From: Microvirga ossetica | GTDB lineage: Bacteria; Pseudomonadota; Alphaproteobacteria; Rhizobiales; Beijerinckiaceae | Direction: 5' to 3' | Assembly: GCF_002741015.1 (NCBI RefSeq) | Contig: NZ_CP016616.1 | Coordinates: 1,628,501 to 1,692,500, forward strand | DNA: 64,000 nt | Part shown: piece by piece, positions 51,977 through 60,629 of the stretch | Position numbering within the stretch: position 1 is the stretch's first letter | Layout of the letters: every line of letters begins with the position of its first letter | Translations under genes and position numbers: made by a program | Notes under the pieces: model-generated | What the model saw: only the letters and a program-made list of their open reading frames with translations | Told to the model about the DNA's origin: nothing | The model's database searches: none

Positions 51977-53789
51977 CCTTCAGCCGCTCCGGTACCGCGA
52001 GTCGTACCTTACCGTCATTGGCTGCGAGGGTATGAACGAAGAAGGAAACCTCGCCGTTCCTGGCCGGGTACATCACGGGAGAGGAGGCTGAGACAATGCG
52101 AACGCCGCCGCATTGTCCGATCCATTCGGTATGCCGGTGACCGTGAAACACGATCACTCGTTCGGCGAGGGGCCGCAATTGCCGCACGAACCAGGATCCA
52201 TTGATGAGAGCGGTCCCGATGCGCTCGGAGAATGCTTTTGCCGGTGTGGGATACTCCACGAGATGGTGATGGAGCGCCACGATCCATCCGGCGCGCGGAT
52301 ATTGCTTCATGGCGGCATCGAGGGCCTGTGCTTGAAGCACCGACACGATCCCTAAGGCGTTCGTGAAGGAAAAATGCGCTTCCGCATTCGAATTGAGCAG
52401 CACCACGCCGAGCCCATCCTCCACCGAAGGTGGAACGATCATCGGAAAGGCGTCGTCCCAGACCTCGACCAGTCGATGCGACAGCCGGATTCCGCCCAGA
52501 TCCGCAAAGGCGTCGATATCGTCCCGATAGGGACGCAGACTCTCCGTTACGGAGGGGCCGAATCGGCCCGTCCGAGAATCGAAGCACAGAGCCTTGTCAC
52601 CCTGCAGGGCCTCGATGGCAGACAGGGTGCGCAGCTGGCGAAGCCGTTTCCCAGGGCTCGTCGGCAGTTCGAGCCGGGCCGGATTGGCGCGGTCGACGAC
52701 ATTCACGTCATGGTTTCCGGGAAGGATCAGGATGCGCTCGGCGAGACGGGGGTGAGCCGCGACGGCGTCGAGGAATTCGGCCCATTCTGCGGATCGTCCC
52801 GCATCCGTCATATCGCCCGTGATCAGAACGAGATCCAAGGGCTGATCGTCGTGGAAGGCTTCCAGCTGATCGAAGACCCGACGCACTCTCTCGTTGCCCT
52901 GAGGCCCTGTCCGCCCGCTTTCGATCCGGAACCCGTACCGCTCCCCGACCACGTGAAGGTCGGAAAGATGTGCAACGCGCCATGTGCGAGACCCGGACGG
53001 GATCTCGTCGAAAGCCATCAGATCGGCCGGCCGGCCCATCGCGCCGTCCGCCAGCGCCCAGACGAGCGCGGCGACCATGACATAGCACCCGACGATGACG
53101 ACGGCATTTGCCAGGACAGGAACAATCAGGTGGAGCGGCGCCATCAGGTCTGCCGCGTCGCCGACCCAGCGTGATGCGGGCCAGGCAAGGGTCACGCACC
53201 AGACGGACAGAGCACTGACCAGGATGCCGCCTCCGATCGCAGCCGCCGCGTAAAGCTGTGTGCGACGGCGAGGACCGAGATTGGGAGCGAGCTTGACGCC
53301 GATGTGCCTCAGCCCCTCTCGGAAAAGAGCATAGATCGGTTGGATGGCCAGTGCATTGAGCGACCAGAAGCTCTGCTCGGCCACACGCAGCACGGGCCTG
53401 CCGCCGAACCAGGCAAGGGCGACGAGACCGACGGCGATCAGCAGGGACCAGAATCCCGCAAGCGCCGCCGCAACCCTTCCGGGTATCGTGGTTGCCCATC
53501 CCAGAACGACCAACGGCGCAAGGCCCAGCAGGACGGCAGGCAGGCCGATCAGCATGATCCAGGCCAGGAGGAGCTTCGGAAGACTGATTTCCGCGAGGAG
53601 ACGTCCACCGATGGCGACAAGGGATCGGCTCTTGGTGCTGGCAATATCATCCTCCGCATCTCCGAGGCGGGGATCTATCAGCAAGGGCTGCCATCCATGC
53701 AACGACGCTGGGCGAGTCGGATCCTGGTCCTCCGGGTCACCCTCGCCTCGGAAGCCGCCGCCTTCGATGGTCTGCGCGTCGATCGGCAT
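51870..53789 (-). CDS. Membrane-anchored metallophosphoesterase
   Basis: The 639-residue protein has an N-terminal membrane region of about five helices (roughly 60-260) and a cytoplasmic or periplasmic calcineurin-like phosphoesterase domain. Its motifs are HLSDLHVVG, ITGDMTDAG, LPGNHDVN, ALHHHLVEY and FHGHRHTEW, covering all five metal-binding blocks. Such domains act on phosphodiesters such as cyclic nucleotides or lipid precursors (UDP-diacylglucosamine); the substrate is unknown. The C-terminal tail is rich in proline and charge, and its coding sequence overlaps the end of the convergent AI-2E gene, which may explain the tail. Confidence 0.88.
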   Translation of the reverse strand: MPIDAQTIEGGGFRGEGDPEDQDPTRPASLHGWQPLLIDPRLGDAEDDIASTKSRSLVAIGGRLLAEISLPKLLLAWIMLIGLPAVLLGLAPLVVLGWATTIPGRVAAALAGFWSLLIAVGLVALAWFGGRPVLRVAEQSFWSLNALAIQPIYALFREGLRHIGVKLAPNLGPRRRTQLYAAAAIGGGILVSALSVWCVTLAWPASRWVGDAADLMAPLHLIVPVLANAVVIVGCYVMVAALVWALADGAMGRPADLMAFDEIPSGSRTWRVAHLSDLHVVGERYGFRIESGRTGPQGNERVRRVFDQLEAFHDDQPLDLVLITGDMTDAGRSAEWAEFLDAVAAHPRLAERILILPGNHDVNVVDRANPARLELPTSPGKRLRQLRTLSAIEALQGDKALCFDSRTGRFGPSVTESLRPYRDDIDAFADLGGIRLSHRLVEVWDDAFPMIVPPSVEDGLGVVLLNSNAEAHFSFTNALGIVSVLQAQALDAAMKQYPRAGWIVALHHHLVEYPTPAKAFSERIGTALINGSWFVRQLRPLAERVIVFHGHRHTEWIGQCGGVRIVSASSPVMYPARNGEVSFFVHTLAANDGKVRLAVPERLKVSLRGEQGRERAGPLHPADRTEPPANGSLDPEHRT

Positions 53790-54040
53790 AGCCTAGCTCC
53801 GAGGCCGGCATCCAAGGCAATCATTGCTCCGCCTCAAGTCATCTCATGTCAAGGAGCCGGTCTTCTTCCCTTGCTTCGGGCTTCGATAGCGTTCAGGTGC
53901 CGCTTAAGCGAAACACTGAGGCACATGGGGGAGTTTTTCGCGGCCAATGAGGGTTTCACCCGATGGTCCCGCATGAAGGCTGTTGGTAGCCTACCCATCG
54001 CGCGAAGCGCAGCACTATCGACGTTTGAGGAGTGTAACCC

Positions 54041-54613
54041 ATGGCTGAACTGGTGGTCGTCGGGTTCGACAACCCGACCGATGCGGATCGCGTCCTGACC
54101 GAGCTCACGCGTCTGCAGAAGGAGTATCTCATCGATCTCGAGGACGCCGTCGTGGCCATCCGAGGCCAGGACGGCGCAGTCCGCATCAAACAGAGCGTCA
54201 ACCTGGTGAAGCTTGGAGCGACCTCGGGCGGCCTGTCCGGCGCGATGTGGGGCAGCCTCATCGGTCTGCTCTTCCTGAACCCGATTGCCGGATTCGCCAT
54301 CGGCGGCGCCGTCGGAGCGGGCTCGGGTGCCCTGTCGGGGAATATGATCGACTACGGCATCAACGACGACTTCATCAAGTCGATCGGCGACACGCTCAAG
54401 CCTGAGACCTCGGCCCTGTTCCTGCTGATCCGCAAGTCACAGCCCGAAAAGGTTCTCGCCGAGCTGTCGGGATTCAAGGGGCGCGTGATCCGTTCCTCGC
54501 TGTCGCCGGAGCAGGAAGCCAAGCTTCAGGCTGCTCTCGAGAGCGCGCACCCGCCGAGCCCGAGTGAAGGCGTCGAGGCCGCGGGCGCCGTAGCGGCGCA
54601 GCCGAAGACCTGA
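54041..54613 (+). CDS. DUF1269 domain-containing protein
   Basis: The 190-residue protein starts MAELVVVGFDNPTDADRVL, followed by LEDAVVAIRGQDGAVRIKQ and a glycine-rich hydrophobic hairpin (GGLSGAMWGSLIGLLFLNPIAGFAIGGAVGAG), the standard layout of DUF1269 proteins. These are predicted to associate with membranes and are often stress-induced, with no known activity. A GAGGAG site precedes the ATG. An alanine/proline-rich tail ends the protein. The 250 bases upstream hold no other feature I can support. Confidence 0.89.
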   Translation: MAELVVVGFDNPTDADRVLTELTRLQKEYLIDLEDAVVAIRGQDGAVRIKQSVNLVKLGATSGGLSGAMWGSLIGLLFLNPIAGFAIGGAVGAGSGALSGNMIDYGINDDFIKSIGDTLKPETSALFLLIRKSQPEKVLAELSGFKGRVIRSSLSPEQEAKLQAALESAHPPSPSEGVEAAGAVAAQPKT

Positions 54614-54746
54614 TGATTAACCCGCTCGGGACGGCAGCATCGACGGTGGCGCCGTCCCAAACGGCCAGGACTCATCGGCTCAGGCGGTGACGGGTCGCAC
54701 AGGGTCGATCACATCAGGCAGGACGACATCTCATGGAAGCCGAACC

Positions 54747-55748
54747 ATGGATTTGTTGAACCCGAGCGTGAAATCCGAAGTCTCCTTCGTCTCCACCGGA
54801 CACCTGCCGGCGGCGGAGGATGTCAAGCGGCTCGTGGTCGACGCCCACGAGCGCTTTCGGTCTGTCGACCAGGGACAGGTCTCGCAGGTCTATCCGGCAC
54901 TTGCGCGCGTTCCACGCGACCTTTTCGGGATTTGCGTCGTGAGTGCTCAGGGAAATGTCTATTCAGCCGGCGATGTCGAGCATGAGTTCACGATCATGAG
55001 TGTCTCCAAACCCTTCCTGTTCGCACTCGTCTGCGACCTGATCGGTGCGACGGAGGCCCGCGAGAGGCTGGGGGTCAACGCGACGGGGCACGCCTTCAAT
55101 TCGCTTGCCGGCATCGAGCGCAATCCCGACGGGTGCACGAATCCGATGGTGAACGCAGGCGCGATCGCGACCACGAGCCTCGTGCCCGGCGAGAACACGG
55201 ACGTGAAGTGGCGCTTCATCCACGAGGGGCTCTCCCGCTTCGCAGGCAGGGAGCTGTCGCTGAACGAGGAAGTCTACGCCTCGGCCTCGGAAACGAACTT
55301 CCGCAACCGCAGCATCGCTTGGATGATCGAGAGCGTCGGCCGCATCTACTGCGATCCCGCCGAGGCAACGGATCTCTACACACGCCAGTGCTCGCTCGAC
55401 GTGAGCGCCAAGGACCTCGCGATCATGGGCGCGACTCTCGCCGACGGCGGCTTCAATCCGGTAACGCGGGAGCAGGTGGTCAGCCCCGATATCTGCCACT
55501 GCGCGCTCGCCGTCATGCTCACGGCCGGAATGTACGAGACCTCCGGCGACTGGCTCTACGAGATCGGCCTGCCGGGCAAGAGCGGCATCGGCGGCGGCAT
55601 CGTCACGGTCTCCCCCGGCAAGGGCGGCCTCGGCACCTTTGCTCCGCCGCTCGACGAAGCCGGCAACAGCATCAAGGGGCAATTGGTGGCGCAGTTCCTG
55701 TCGCAGCGCCTCGGCCTCGATCTGCTCGTCTCGGTGCCGCAGACTTGA
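54747..55748 (+). CDS. glsA: Glutaminase A
   Basis: The 333-residue enzyme hydrolyses glutamine to glutamate and ammonia using a beta-lactamase-like fold. The catalytic SxxK is at S85-K88 (MSVSKPF), followed by GIERNPDGCTNPMVNAGAIA and the SxN-type motif within YTRQCSLDVSAKDLAIMGATLADGG. The length is normal, slightly longer than the E. coli proteins. I chose the ATG before DLLNPSVKSEVS; 20 codons are open upstream. A truncated MFS transporter gene follows, which in relatives is a full-length permease encoded with the glutaminase. Confidence 0.95.
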   Translation: MDLLNPSVKSEVSFVSTGHLPAAEDVKRLVVDAHERFRSVDQGQVSQVYPALARVPRDLFGICVVSAQGNVYSAGDVEHEFTIMSVSKPFLFALVCDLIGATEARERLGVNATGHAFNSLAGIERNPDGCTNPMVNAGAIATTSLVPGENTDVKWRFIHEGLSRFAGRELSLNEEVYASASETNFRNRSIAWMIESVGRIYCDPAEATDLYTRQCSLDVSAKDLAIMGATLADGGFNPVTREQVVSPDICHCALAVMLTAGMYETSGDWLYEIGLPGKSGIGGGIVTVSPGKGGLGTFAPPLDEAGNSIKGQLVAQFLSQRLGLDLLVSVPQT

Positions 55749-55803
55749 GTGCGCTCCGCCATTCCTCTGCATCCCTTCAGGCCGGTCAATCACGAGGACA
55801 TCG

Positions 55804-56049
55804 ATGACAGGCACAACGACCGTCAACCATGTGCATGCCGGCGAGAAGGCATCCTGGATCCCCATGATCGCCATTGCGCTCGGCCAGGCGATCATGTCGT
55901 TCAATGTGTCATCCCTGCGTGTTGTGCTGGGAGGCATGGTGGAGAGCTTCGGCGTTCCGCCGACCACAATCGCCACCGGCATCGTGGTCTATTCCATGTT
56001 TGCGAGCCGTCTTCGGAATTACCGTCAGGGAGAGATCCCCTTCGAATAG
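55804..56049 (+). pseudogene. Truncated MFS transporter N-terminus
   Basis: The 81-residue frame begins with a charged tail (TGTTTVNHVHAGEKASWIP) and one typical MFS first helix followed by the loop and start of the second helix (MIAIALGQAIMSFNVSSLRVVLGGMVESFGVPPTTIATGIVVYSM). After residue 66 the sequence turns into an unrelated hydrophilic stretch and stops. A full MFS protein has about 12 helices. I infer a deletion that joined the 5' end of a transporter gene to the upstream region of the amidohydrolase gene, with the junction near 56003. Confidence 0.62.
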
Positions 56050-56062
56050 CGGGAGGTTGTCC

Positions 56063-57526
56063 ATGTTTTCGTGCGTGTCCGCCGACCAAGCCGACATTTC
56101 CGGCCCTTCGAGCTGCTCCTGTTGCCAGCCGCAACTTCAGGCCGTCGCGCGTCGGATCGACAGGGACCTCTCCAGGCGCGGGTTCATCGCCGGGGCGGGT
56201 GCCTCGCTCGCCTCGCTCGGGTTTACCCGGCCGGCCGGTGCGCAACCGGCTTCGCCTCGCCCCACACCCCCGATCGTGTTTGCAAACTTCCAGCTTTTCG
56301 ATGGAAGGTCAAAAGTTCTTCGAGAAGGCCTTCGCATCCTTGTCGAGGGCAATCGCATCAAGCAGCTCGCCAGCGGCGATCCGCCTCCGCCGGACGGCGC
56401 GCGGATGATCGATTGCGGCGGGCGCGTCCTGATGCCGGGCCTGATCGACGCACACTGGCATGCGGTCTTCGCGGCGCTTCCGGTCGCCACGCTGTTGACG
56501 GCGGACATAGGCTATATCTTCCTTGCCGCGAGCGCAGAGGCCGAGCGAACGCTGATGCGCGGCTTCACCACCGTCCGGGATCTCGGCGGCCCTTCCTTCG
56601 CGCTGAAGCAGGCCATCGACGACGGGCTCGCGACCGGGCCGCGCATCTATCCCTCCGGCGCCATGATCACGACGACCGGCGGCCACGGAGACATGCGATC
56701 TCTGTCCGACCTGCCGAGGAGTCCGGGCGGTCCACTGAGCTTCATGGAGCAGACGGGCGCCGCCAATGTTGCGGACAGCGCGGACGAGGTCCGTTTGCGG
56801 GTGCGCGAACAGCTCTTCCAGGGCGCTTCCCAGATCAAGCTCGTGGGCGGCGGAGGCGTCGCATCGCCGCGAACCACATTGGACATGTTGACGTTCAGCG
56901 AGCCCGAGCTCCGTGCCGGCGTCCAGGCGGCGGGCGACCGAAACACTTACGCGGCGGTGCACGCCTATCCGTCTGCGGCGATCCAGCGGGCGATCGCTGC
57001 AGGCGCTCAGTGCATCGAGCACGGGCATCTGATGGACGAGGCCACCGCCAGACTCATGGCGGACAACGGCATATGGCTCAGCACGCAACCATTCGTCAGC
57101 GATGAGGATACGCCTCCGCTGGCCGGGCAAAGCCGGACGAACCTGCTGCAGGTGATCGCGGGCACCGACTCGGTTTACACACTTGCGAAGAAGCACAAGA
57201 TCAAGACCGCCTTCGGTTCGGATCTCCTGTTCTCCAGCACGATTGCAGAGCGGCAGGGCATCATGCTGACCCATCTGGCCCGCTGGTACGACAACGCCGA
57301 TATCCTCACGATGGCGACATCCGGCAACGCCGAGCTGTTGGCGATGTCCGGCCAGCGCAACCCCTACCCCGGAAAGCTTGGAGTCATCGAAGAAGGAGCG
57401 TTTGCCGATTTGCTGGTGAGTGACGTCAATCCCCTTGACGACATCGCGCCTGTCGCCAATCCGGACAAGACCTTCCTGGTCATCATGAAGGACGGAACGG
57501 TGTACAAGAACACGCTGCCGGGCTAG
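56063..57526 (+). CDS. Tat-exported amidohydrolase family protein
   Basis: The 487-residue protein has a twin-arginine signal (LSRRGFIAGAGASLASLGF, RR at 38-39) with cleavage near AGAQPA, so it should be exported folded to the periplasm. The mature part is a metal-dependent amidohydrolase: GLIDAHWHA supplies two metal histidines, IKLVGGGGV has the metal-bridging lysine region, and AVHAYPSAAI and CIEHGHLMD give further histidines; an FGSDLLF motif supplies the aspartate. It resembles prolidase/imidazolonepropionase-like hydrolases. A GGGAGG site precedes the ATG. The stop codon lies in the CTAG border of a repeat element. Confidence 0.89.
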   Translation: MFSCVSADQADISGPSSCSCCQPQLQAVARRIDRDLSRRGFIAGAGASLASLGFTRPAGAQPASPRPTPPIVFANFQLFDGRSKVLREGLRILVEGNRIKQLASGDPPPPDGARMIDCGGRVLMPGLIDAHWHAVFAALPVATLLTADIGYIFLAASAEAERTLMRGFTTVRDLGGPSFALKQAIDDGLATGPRIYPSGAMITTTGGHGDMRSLSDLPRSPGGPLSFMEQTGAANVADSADEVRLRVREQLFQGASQIKLVGGGGVASPRTTLDMLTFSEPELRAGVQAAGDRNTYAAVHAYPSAAIQRAIAAGAQCIEHGHLMDEATARLMADNGIWLSTQPFVSDEDTPPLAGQSRTNLLQVIAGTDSVYTLAKKHKIKTAFGSDLLFSSTIAERQGIMLTHLARWYDNADILTMATSGNAELLAMSGQRNPYPGKLGVIEEGAFADLLVSDVNPLDDIAPVANPDKTFLVIMKDGTVYKNTLPG

Positions 57527-57660
57527 AGCATCGGACCCAAAAGTGGACCCACTTTTGGGATCAAATCCGATGCTCCTTCCCTTGGCTGGCGCATCGTTGA
57601 ACGCGGACCCAGCGGGCCGCGCAAGCGAAAACCGGATCCACTTTTCCGCACGATGCGCTA
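57523..57660. repeat. Family B repeat, copy 4, supplying stop codons to both flanking genes
   Basis: The element opens CTAGAGCATCGGACCC and closes TTTCCGCACGATGCGCTAG. The first CTAG contains the TAG stop of the amidohydrolase gene and the last CTAG contains, on the minus strand, the TAG stop of the lipoprotein gene. A GGACCCAGCGGGCCGCGCAAG segment is inserted in its second half relative to copy 3. It probably serves as a bidirectional terminator. Confidence 0.8.
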
Positions 57661-58065
57661 GCGGGCTCTTGCTCGACCCAGTGGAACGAGGTCGATGTGT
57701 GCCGGATTAGGCATGTGATCCAGCATAGCCCCGTTGGCCGCGTCCAGAACAAGGCCTAACGATCCACCGGGGAGAACCGCGTTCCCGATCACGCCGGGAG
57801 CGGCTTTCTCGGTGAGTGTCGATTTCACGAGCAATGAGCCGGATCGGTATCCTTTGGCTGAAGCGTGGGCCGTGAACTCCGTCTTGCGACTGACTTTCAC
57901 AACGCACGGCGACCGAGGGCAATCGTGCCCGAGCGAAGTCCAGATACGTGCCGAGGCTGGTGTCGCGCTGATGGTCACGGTTTCCTCGACTCCACGAGTG
58001 ATCGTATTGCACGCCGTCAGAGACAGAACCGCTGCGACTGCACGCCCGAGAACCCTTATTTGCAT
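57658..58065 (-). CDS. Putative lipoprotein with PEGA-like beta domain
   Basis: The 135-residue precursor has a lipoprotein signal with lipobox LSLTAC near residue 19. The mature part starts NTITRGVEETVTISATPASARIWTS and has a beta-rich repeat-like sequence of the PEGA type (SPCVVKVSRKTEFTAHASAKGY). A glycine-rich hydrophobic stretch follows (GVIGNAVLPGGSLGLVLDAANG). It should be attached to the outer membrane. The AAGGA site is seven bases before the ATG. Its role is unknown. Confidence 0.67.
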   Translation of the reverse strand: MQIRVLGRAVAAVLSLTACNTITRGVEETVTISATPASARIWTSLGHDCPRSPCVVKVSRKTEFTAHASAKGYRSGSLLVKSTLTEKAAPGVIGNAVLPGGSLGLVLDAANGAMLDHMPNPAHIDLVPLGRARAR

Positions 58066-58112
58066 GGATCATCCTTATTGCCAGTTTGGCTGCTACGGTT
58101 CCGCTGCCGTAA

Positions 58113-58496
58113 TCAGGTAGCGCTCACAGCGACCTCTGCCAGGGCTGCTCCTCTTGAAGCGAATTTGCTCATCCCAAGGCCGTAAGGACATTTGTCGACT
58201 GAACGATGCCGTCCGACCTCTGCTCCAAATGTCGTTTCCCGGCACTCCTCGGACCAACGAGCTTGGACCAATTCGCCGCTAGTGACCTGACATTTGTTGA
58301 GCGGCCGGAATGTGTAAGTCTGTGGCGCCCCACTCAGGAATGGTGATCCCTCGGCATCCGATCTGTCAATTATAGGGAGATCAAGAGTGACCGCGTTGGC
58401 TGAAAAGCCGAACGATACTTGGTCAGAGTTGGACGGAAGAGCCACATAAGTGCAATGGGCAGCGCCCAGAAGAGGACTGGGGTAGCGCACTCTCAA
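58113..58496 (-). CDS. Possible hypothetical protein or decayed gene
   Basis: An open frame of 127 codons begins at a TTG without a clear ribosome site. Its base composition is lower in GC than neighbouring genes. It includes several cysteines (CQVTSGELVQARWSEEC) and has no recognisable domain or signal peptide. It could be a transferred or decaying gene, or chance. I give it low weight. Confidence 0.3.
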   Translation of the reverse strand: MRVRYPSPLLGAAHCTYVALPSNSDQVSFGFSANAVTLDLPIIDRSDAEGSPFLSGAPQTYTFRPLNKCQVTSGELVQARWSEECRETTFGAEVGRHRSVDKCPYGLGMSKFASRGAALAEVAVSAT

Positions 58497-58691
58497 AGCG
58501 CTTGCGTGACAAGAGTTCCAACCTGCCGCCTACCGCCGGTGTATACCGGTCGCAACCCGTCGTGCCGTCATGTGACCCGTGAACAACAGGCTGCAACTTT
58601 GCGCAGGCCAGGCGGCCCGCCGTCTATCGCCCCGAACGGAATTCTGCTTGATTTATCGTGGGCGGGCTGAGGAGTTCGGACGGAGCATCTC

Positions 58692-59531
58692 ATGGCTGAA
58701 CGACGCTCGACCTGCGGGCTGTTGGGATTGTGGCTGGCGCTCGCCATGTCCCCGGGCTTCGGAAGCTCTCTCGCCTTCGCTCAGGAGCAGCACGAGGCAA
58801 GCACGAGCGATCTCGCCAAGGCGGCGCAGAACCCCATTGCCGACATGATCAGCGTGCCCTTCCAGAACAACTTCAACTTCCATGTCGGCCCGCACAACCA
58901 GCTTCAGGACATCCTCAACATCCAGCCCGTCATTCCGATCACACTGGACCGGGACTGGAACCTGATCACGCGCTGGATCACGCCGGTGATCTCGCAACCG
59001 CCGCTGACGGTGACGGGCGAGCGCGAGTTCGGCCTCGGGGACATCAACCCGAGCTTCTTCTTCTCGCCCAAGCTGCCGACGCACGGCATCATCTGGGGCA
59101 TCGGCCCGACCTTCGTGTTCCCGACCGGCACCGACAAGACCCTCACGGCCGGCAAGTACTCGGTCGGTCCGACCTTCGTCGCCCTGACGATCCAGGGCCC
59201 CTGGGTGCTCGGCGTGCTCGTCAACAACGTCTGGTCCTTCGCGGGCAAGAGCAACCGCGGTCCCGTCAACCAGATGACGCTTCAGCCCTTCGTGAACTAC
59301 AACCTGCCCGGCGGCTGGTACCTGACGTCGTCGCCGATCATTACCGCCGATTGGGAAGCCGACGACGGCGACCGCTGGACCGTGCCGGTCGGAGGCGGCT
59401 TCGGGCGCGTGTTCAAAATCGACCGCCAGCCCGTCAACATGGTGCTCGAAGCCTATTACAACGTCGCAAGGCCCACCGGCGGCGCCGACTGGCAACTCAG
59501 GGCCCAGGTGCAACTCCTGTTCCCGAAATAG
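58692..59531 (+). CDS. Outer membrane beta-barrel protein (neuromedin U / phenol MetA-like family)
   Basis: The 279-residue precursor has a cleavable signal peptide ending near LAFAQEQ. The mature sequence alternates short amphipathic strands with turns (NFHVGPHNQLQDILNIQPVI, REFGLGDINPSFFFSPK, WGIGPTFVFPTGTD, GGWYLTSSPIITADW) and ends with an aromatic C-terminus, LLFPK. This is the layout of small beta-barrel proteins annotated as neuromedin U or transporter. The substrate is unknown. An ATG with an upstream GGACGGAG site was used. Confidence 0.8.
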   Translation: MAERRSTCGLLGLWLALAMSPGFGSSLAFAQEQHEASTSDLAKAAQNPIADMISVPFQNNFNFHVGPHNQLQDILNIQPVIPITLDRDWNLITRWITPVISQPPLTVTGEREFGLGDINPSFFFSPKLPTHGIIWGIGPTFVFPTGTDKTLTAGKYSVGPTFVALTIQGPWVLGVLVNNVWSFAGKSNRGPVNQMTLQPFVNYNLPGGWYLTSSPIITADWEADDGDRWTVPVGGGFGRVFKIDRQPVNMVLEAYYNVARPTGGADWQLRAQVQLLFPK

Positions 59532-59650
59532 GCGCAGTCGATGGGCGAGGCCCTCCTGAACGGATCCCGTTCGAGCATGAGAAAGTATCGGCGGTCGGAT
59601 TGCGCGGGCCATCTTCCGGAGAACCAACACGACGCGCGTGGCCGTTCACG

Positions 59651-59941
59651 CTATTTCAAATGAAGAATGACCGAACCTTCCGACACTTTCGGTGCACTCG
59701 CGCCGATGTTCGACGCGTTGCCGCCGATCCAGTCCTTGGCTTTTTGGACGCTGTCATCCGCGCCTGCCTTGTCCTGACAGACCGTGACGGAGATGCCGCC
59801 ATCAGCCGTGCGAACAAGAGAATAACTGACAAATCCCTTTACCGTCCGTATCAGGCTTTCGACATCCGACTTACGCTTCTCCAGCAGATCGAAGAGCTCC
59901 TTGGCTCCTTCACCAGAATAGGTTCTGACCACGGCGTGCAT
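59651..59941 (-). CDS. Small conserved protein with antibiotic-monooxygenase-like fold
   Basis: The 96-residue protein begins MHAVVRTYSGEGAKELFDLL and continues with VKGFVSYSLVRTADGGISVTVCQDKAGADDSVQKAKDW. The strand-helix-strand-strand pattern and the G-F-x-S-Y-x-L motif are those of small ferredoxin-like ABM-type proteins. No catalytic residues are evident. A strong GGAGG site lies nine bases before the ATG; 32 open codons upstream have no support. The function is unknown. Confidence 0.68.
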   Translation of the reverse strand: MHAVVRTYSGEGAKELFDLLEKRKSDVESLIRTVKGFVSYSLVRTADGGISVTVCQDKAGADDSVQKAKDWIGGNASNIGASAPKVSEGSVILHLK

Positions 59942-60629
59942 GGCTCTTTCCTCCGTTAAGCGTCTTCTGCGAATGACGCAGACGATTGCCCCCGGATCGC
60001 GCAGCCCACTGTGCGCTTTCGGACGGAAAGCGTCCACAACTATTGCTTATGGACAATGAAGGCAGCATAGCGTGCGCAAATCCATACACGGCCTTCGGCT
60101 AAATCGATGAACCGGAACCTCGCTTGACGGCACCGCACGGAGGTCAAACCCTGATCCGCCAAACGGGCGACAAGCAGACTTTTCCAATCCTGCGATCCGA
60201 AGGAGCGCGATGACGATCTTGCAAGTCGCCCGAGCACGGAGGTCGCCAGGATGGAGACGTTCATCGTTCTACGCTCAGCCTTCGGGCCGCTGCACGGTGC
60301 ATCCGGTGTCCCGAATTGCCAAGGATACGTCGCGAACGGTCAAGCGGGAGGAGATGAATCTCTGTATTCTGGCTGCGGCTTGGGAGATCCGGGCTGGATC
60401 GGTGCGTCATTGAAGTGCATTCTAGCGCATCGTGCGGACCCGAAGGGCCGCGCCGAACGATGCGCCGGTGTAGGGAAGAAGCATCGGGCGGATCCCAAAA
60501 GTGGTGTCCACTTTCGGGTCCGATGCTCAAGGGCGTGTGCGGTGCGATCCCATGGCCCGCTTCCGGCCGCAGCGTCTGTCTCGTCGTGCGGGCCGTGCAG
60601 CCGGGACAAGGGATGCAAGGGGAGATGCA
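59942..60629. other. Long intergenic region with a family B repeat
   Basis: This 688-base gap separates two divergent genes. It holds a family B element at 60422-60529. The rest contains only short open frames without family resemblance or good ribosome sites, on either strand. The promoter of the histidine kinase gene must be between the repeat and 60630. No RNA gene is recognised. Confidence 0.45.
60422..60529. repeat. Family B repeat, copy 5
   Basis: Opens CTAGCGCATCGTGCGGACCC and ends TTTCGGGTCCGATGCTC. The first half contains the CGAAGGGCCGCGC variant instead of the AAAAGTGGATCCGG core, while the second half has the usual ATCCCAAAAGTGG palindrome. It lies 100 bases before the histidine kinase gene. 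Confidence 0.72.

Noticed and set aside
60040..60264. 74-codon minus-strand frame in the long intergenic region
   Set aside because: No ribosome site, no resemblance to any family, and composition typical of random open frames in GC-rich DNA.
22170..60529. Dispersed repeats as a CRISPR array
   Set aside because: Copies are 3-15 kb apart, about 110-135 bp long and internally palindromic, with no regular spacers and no cas genes.
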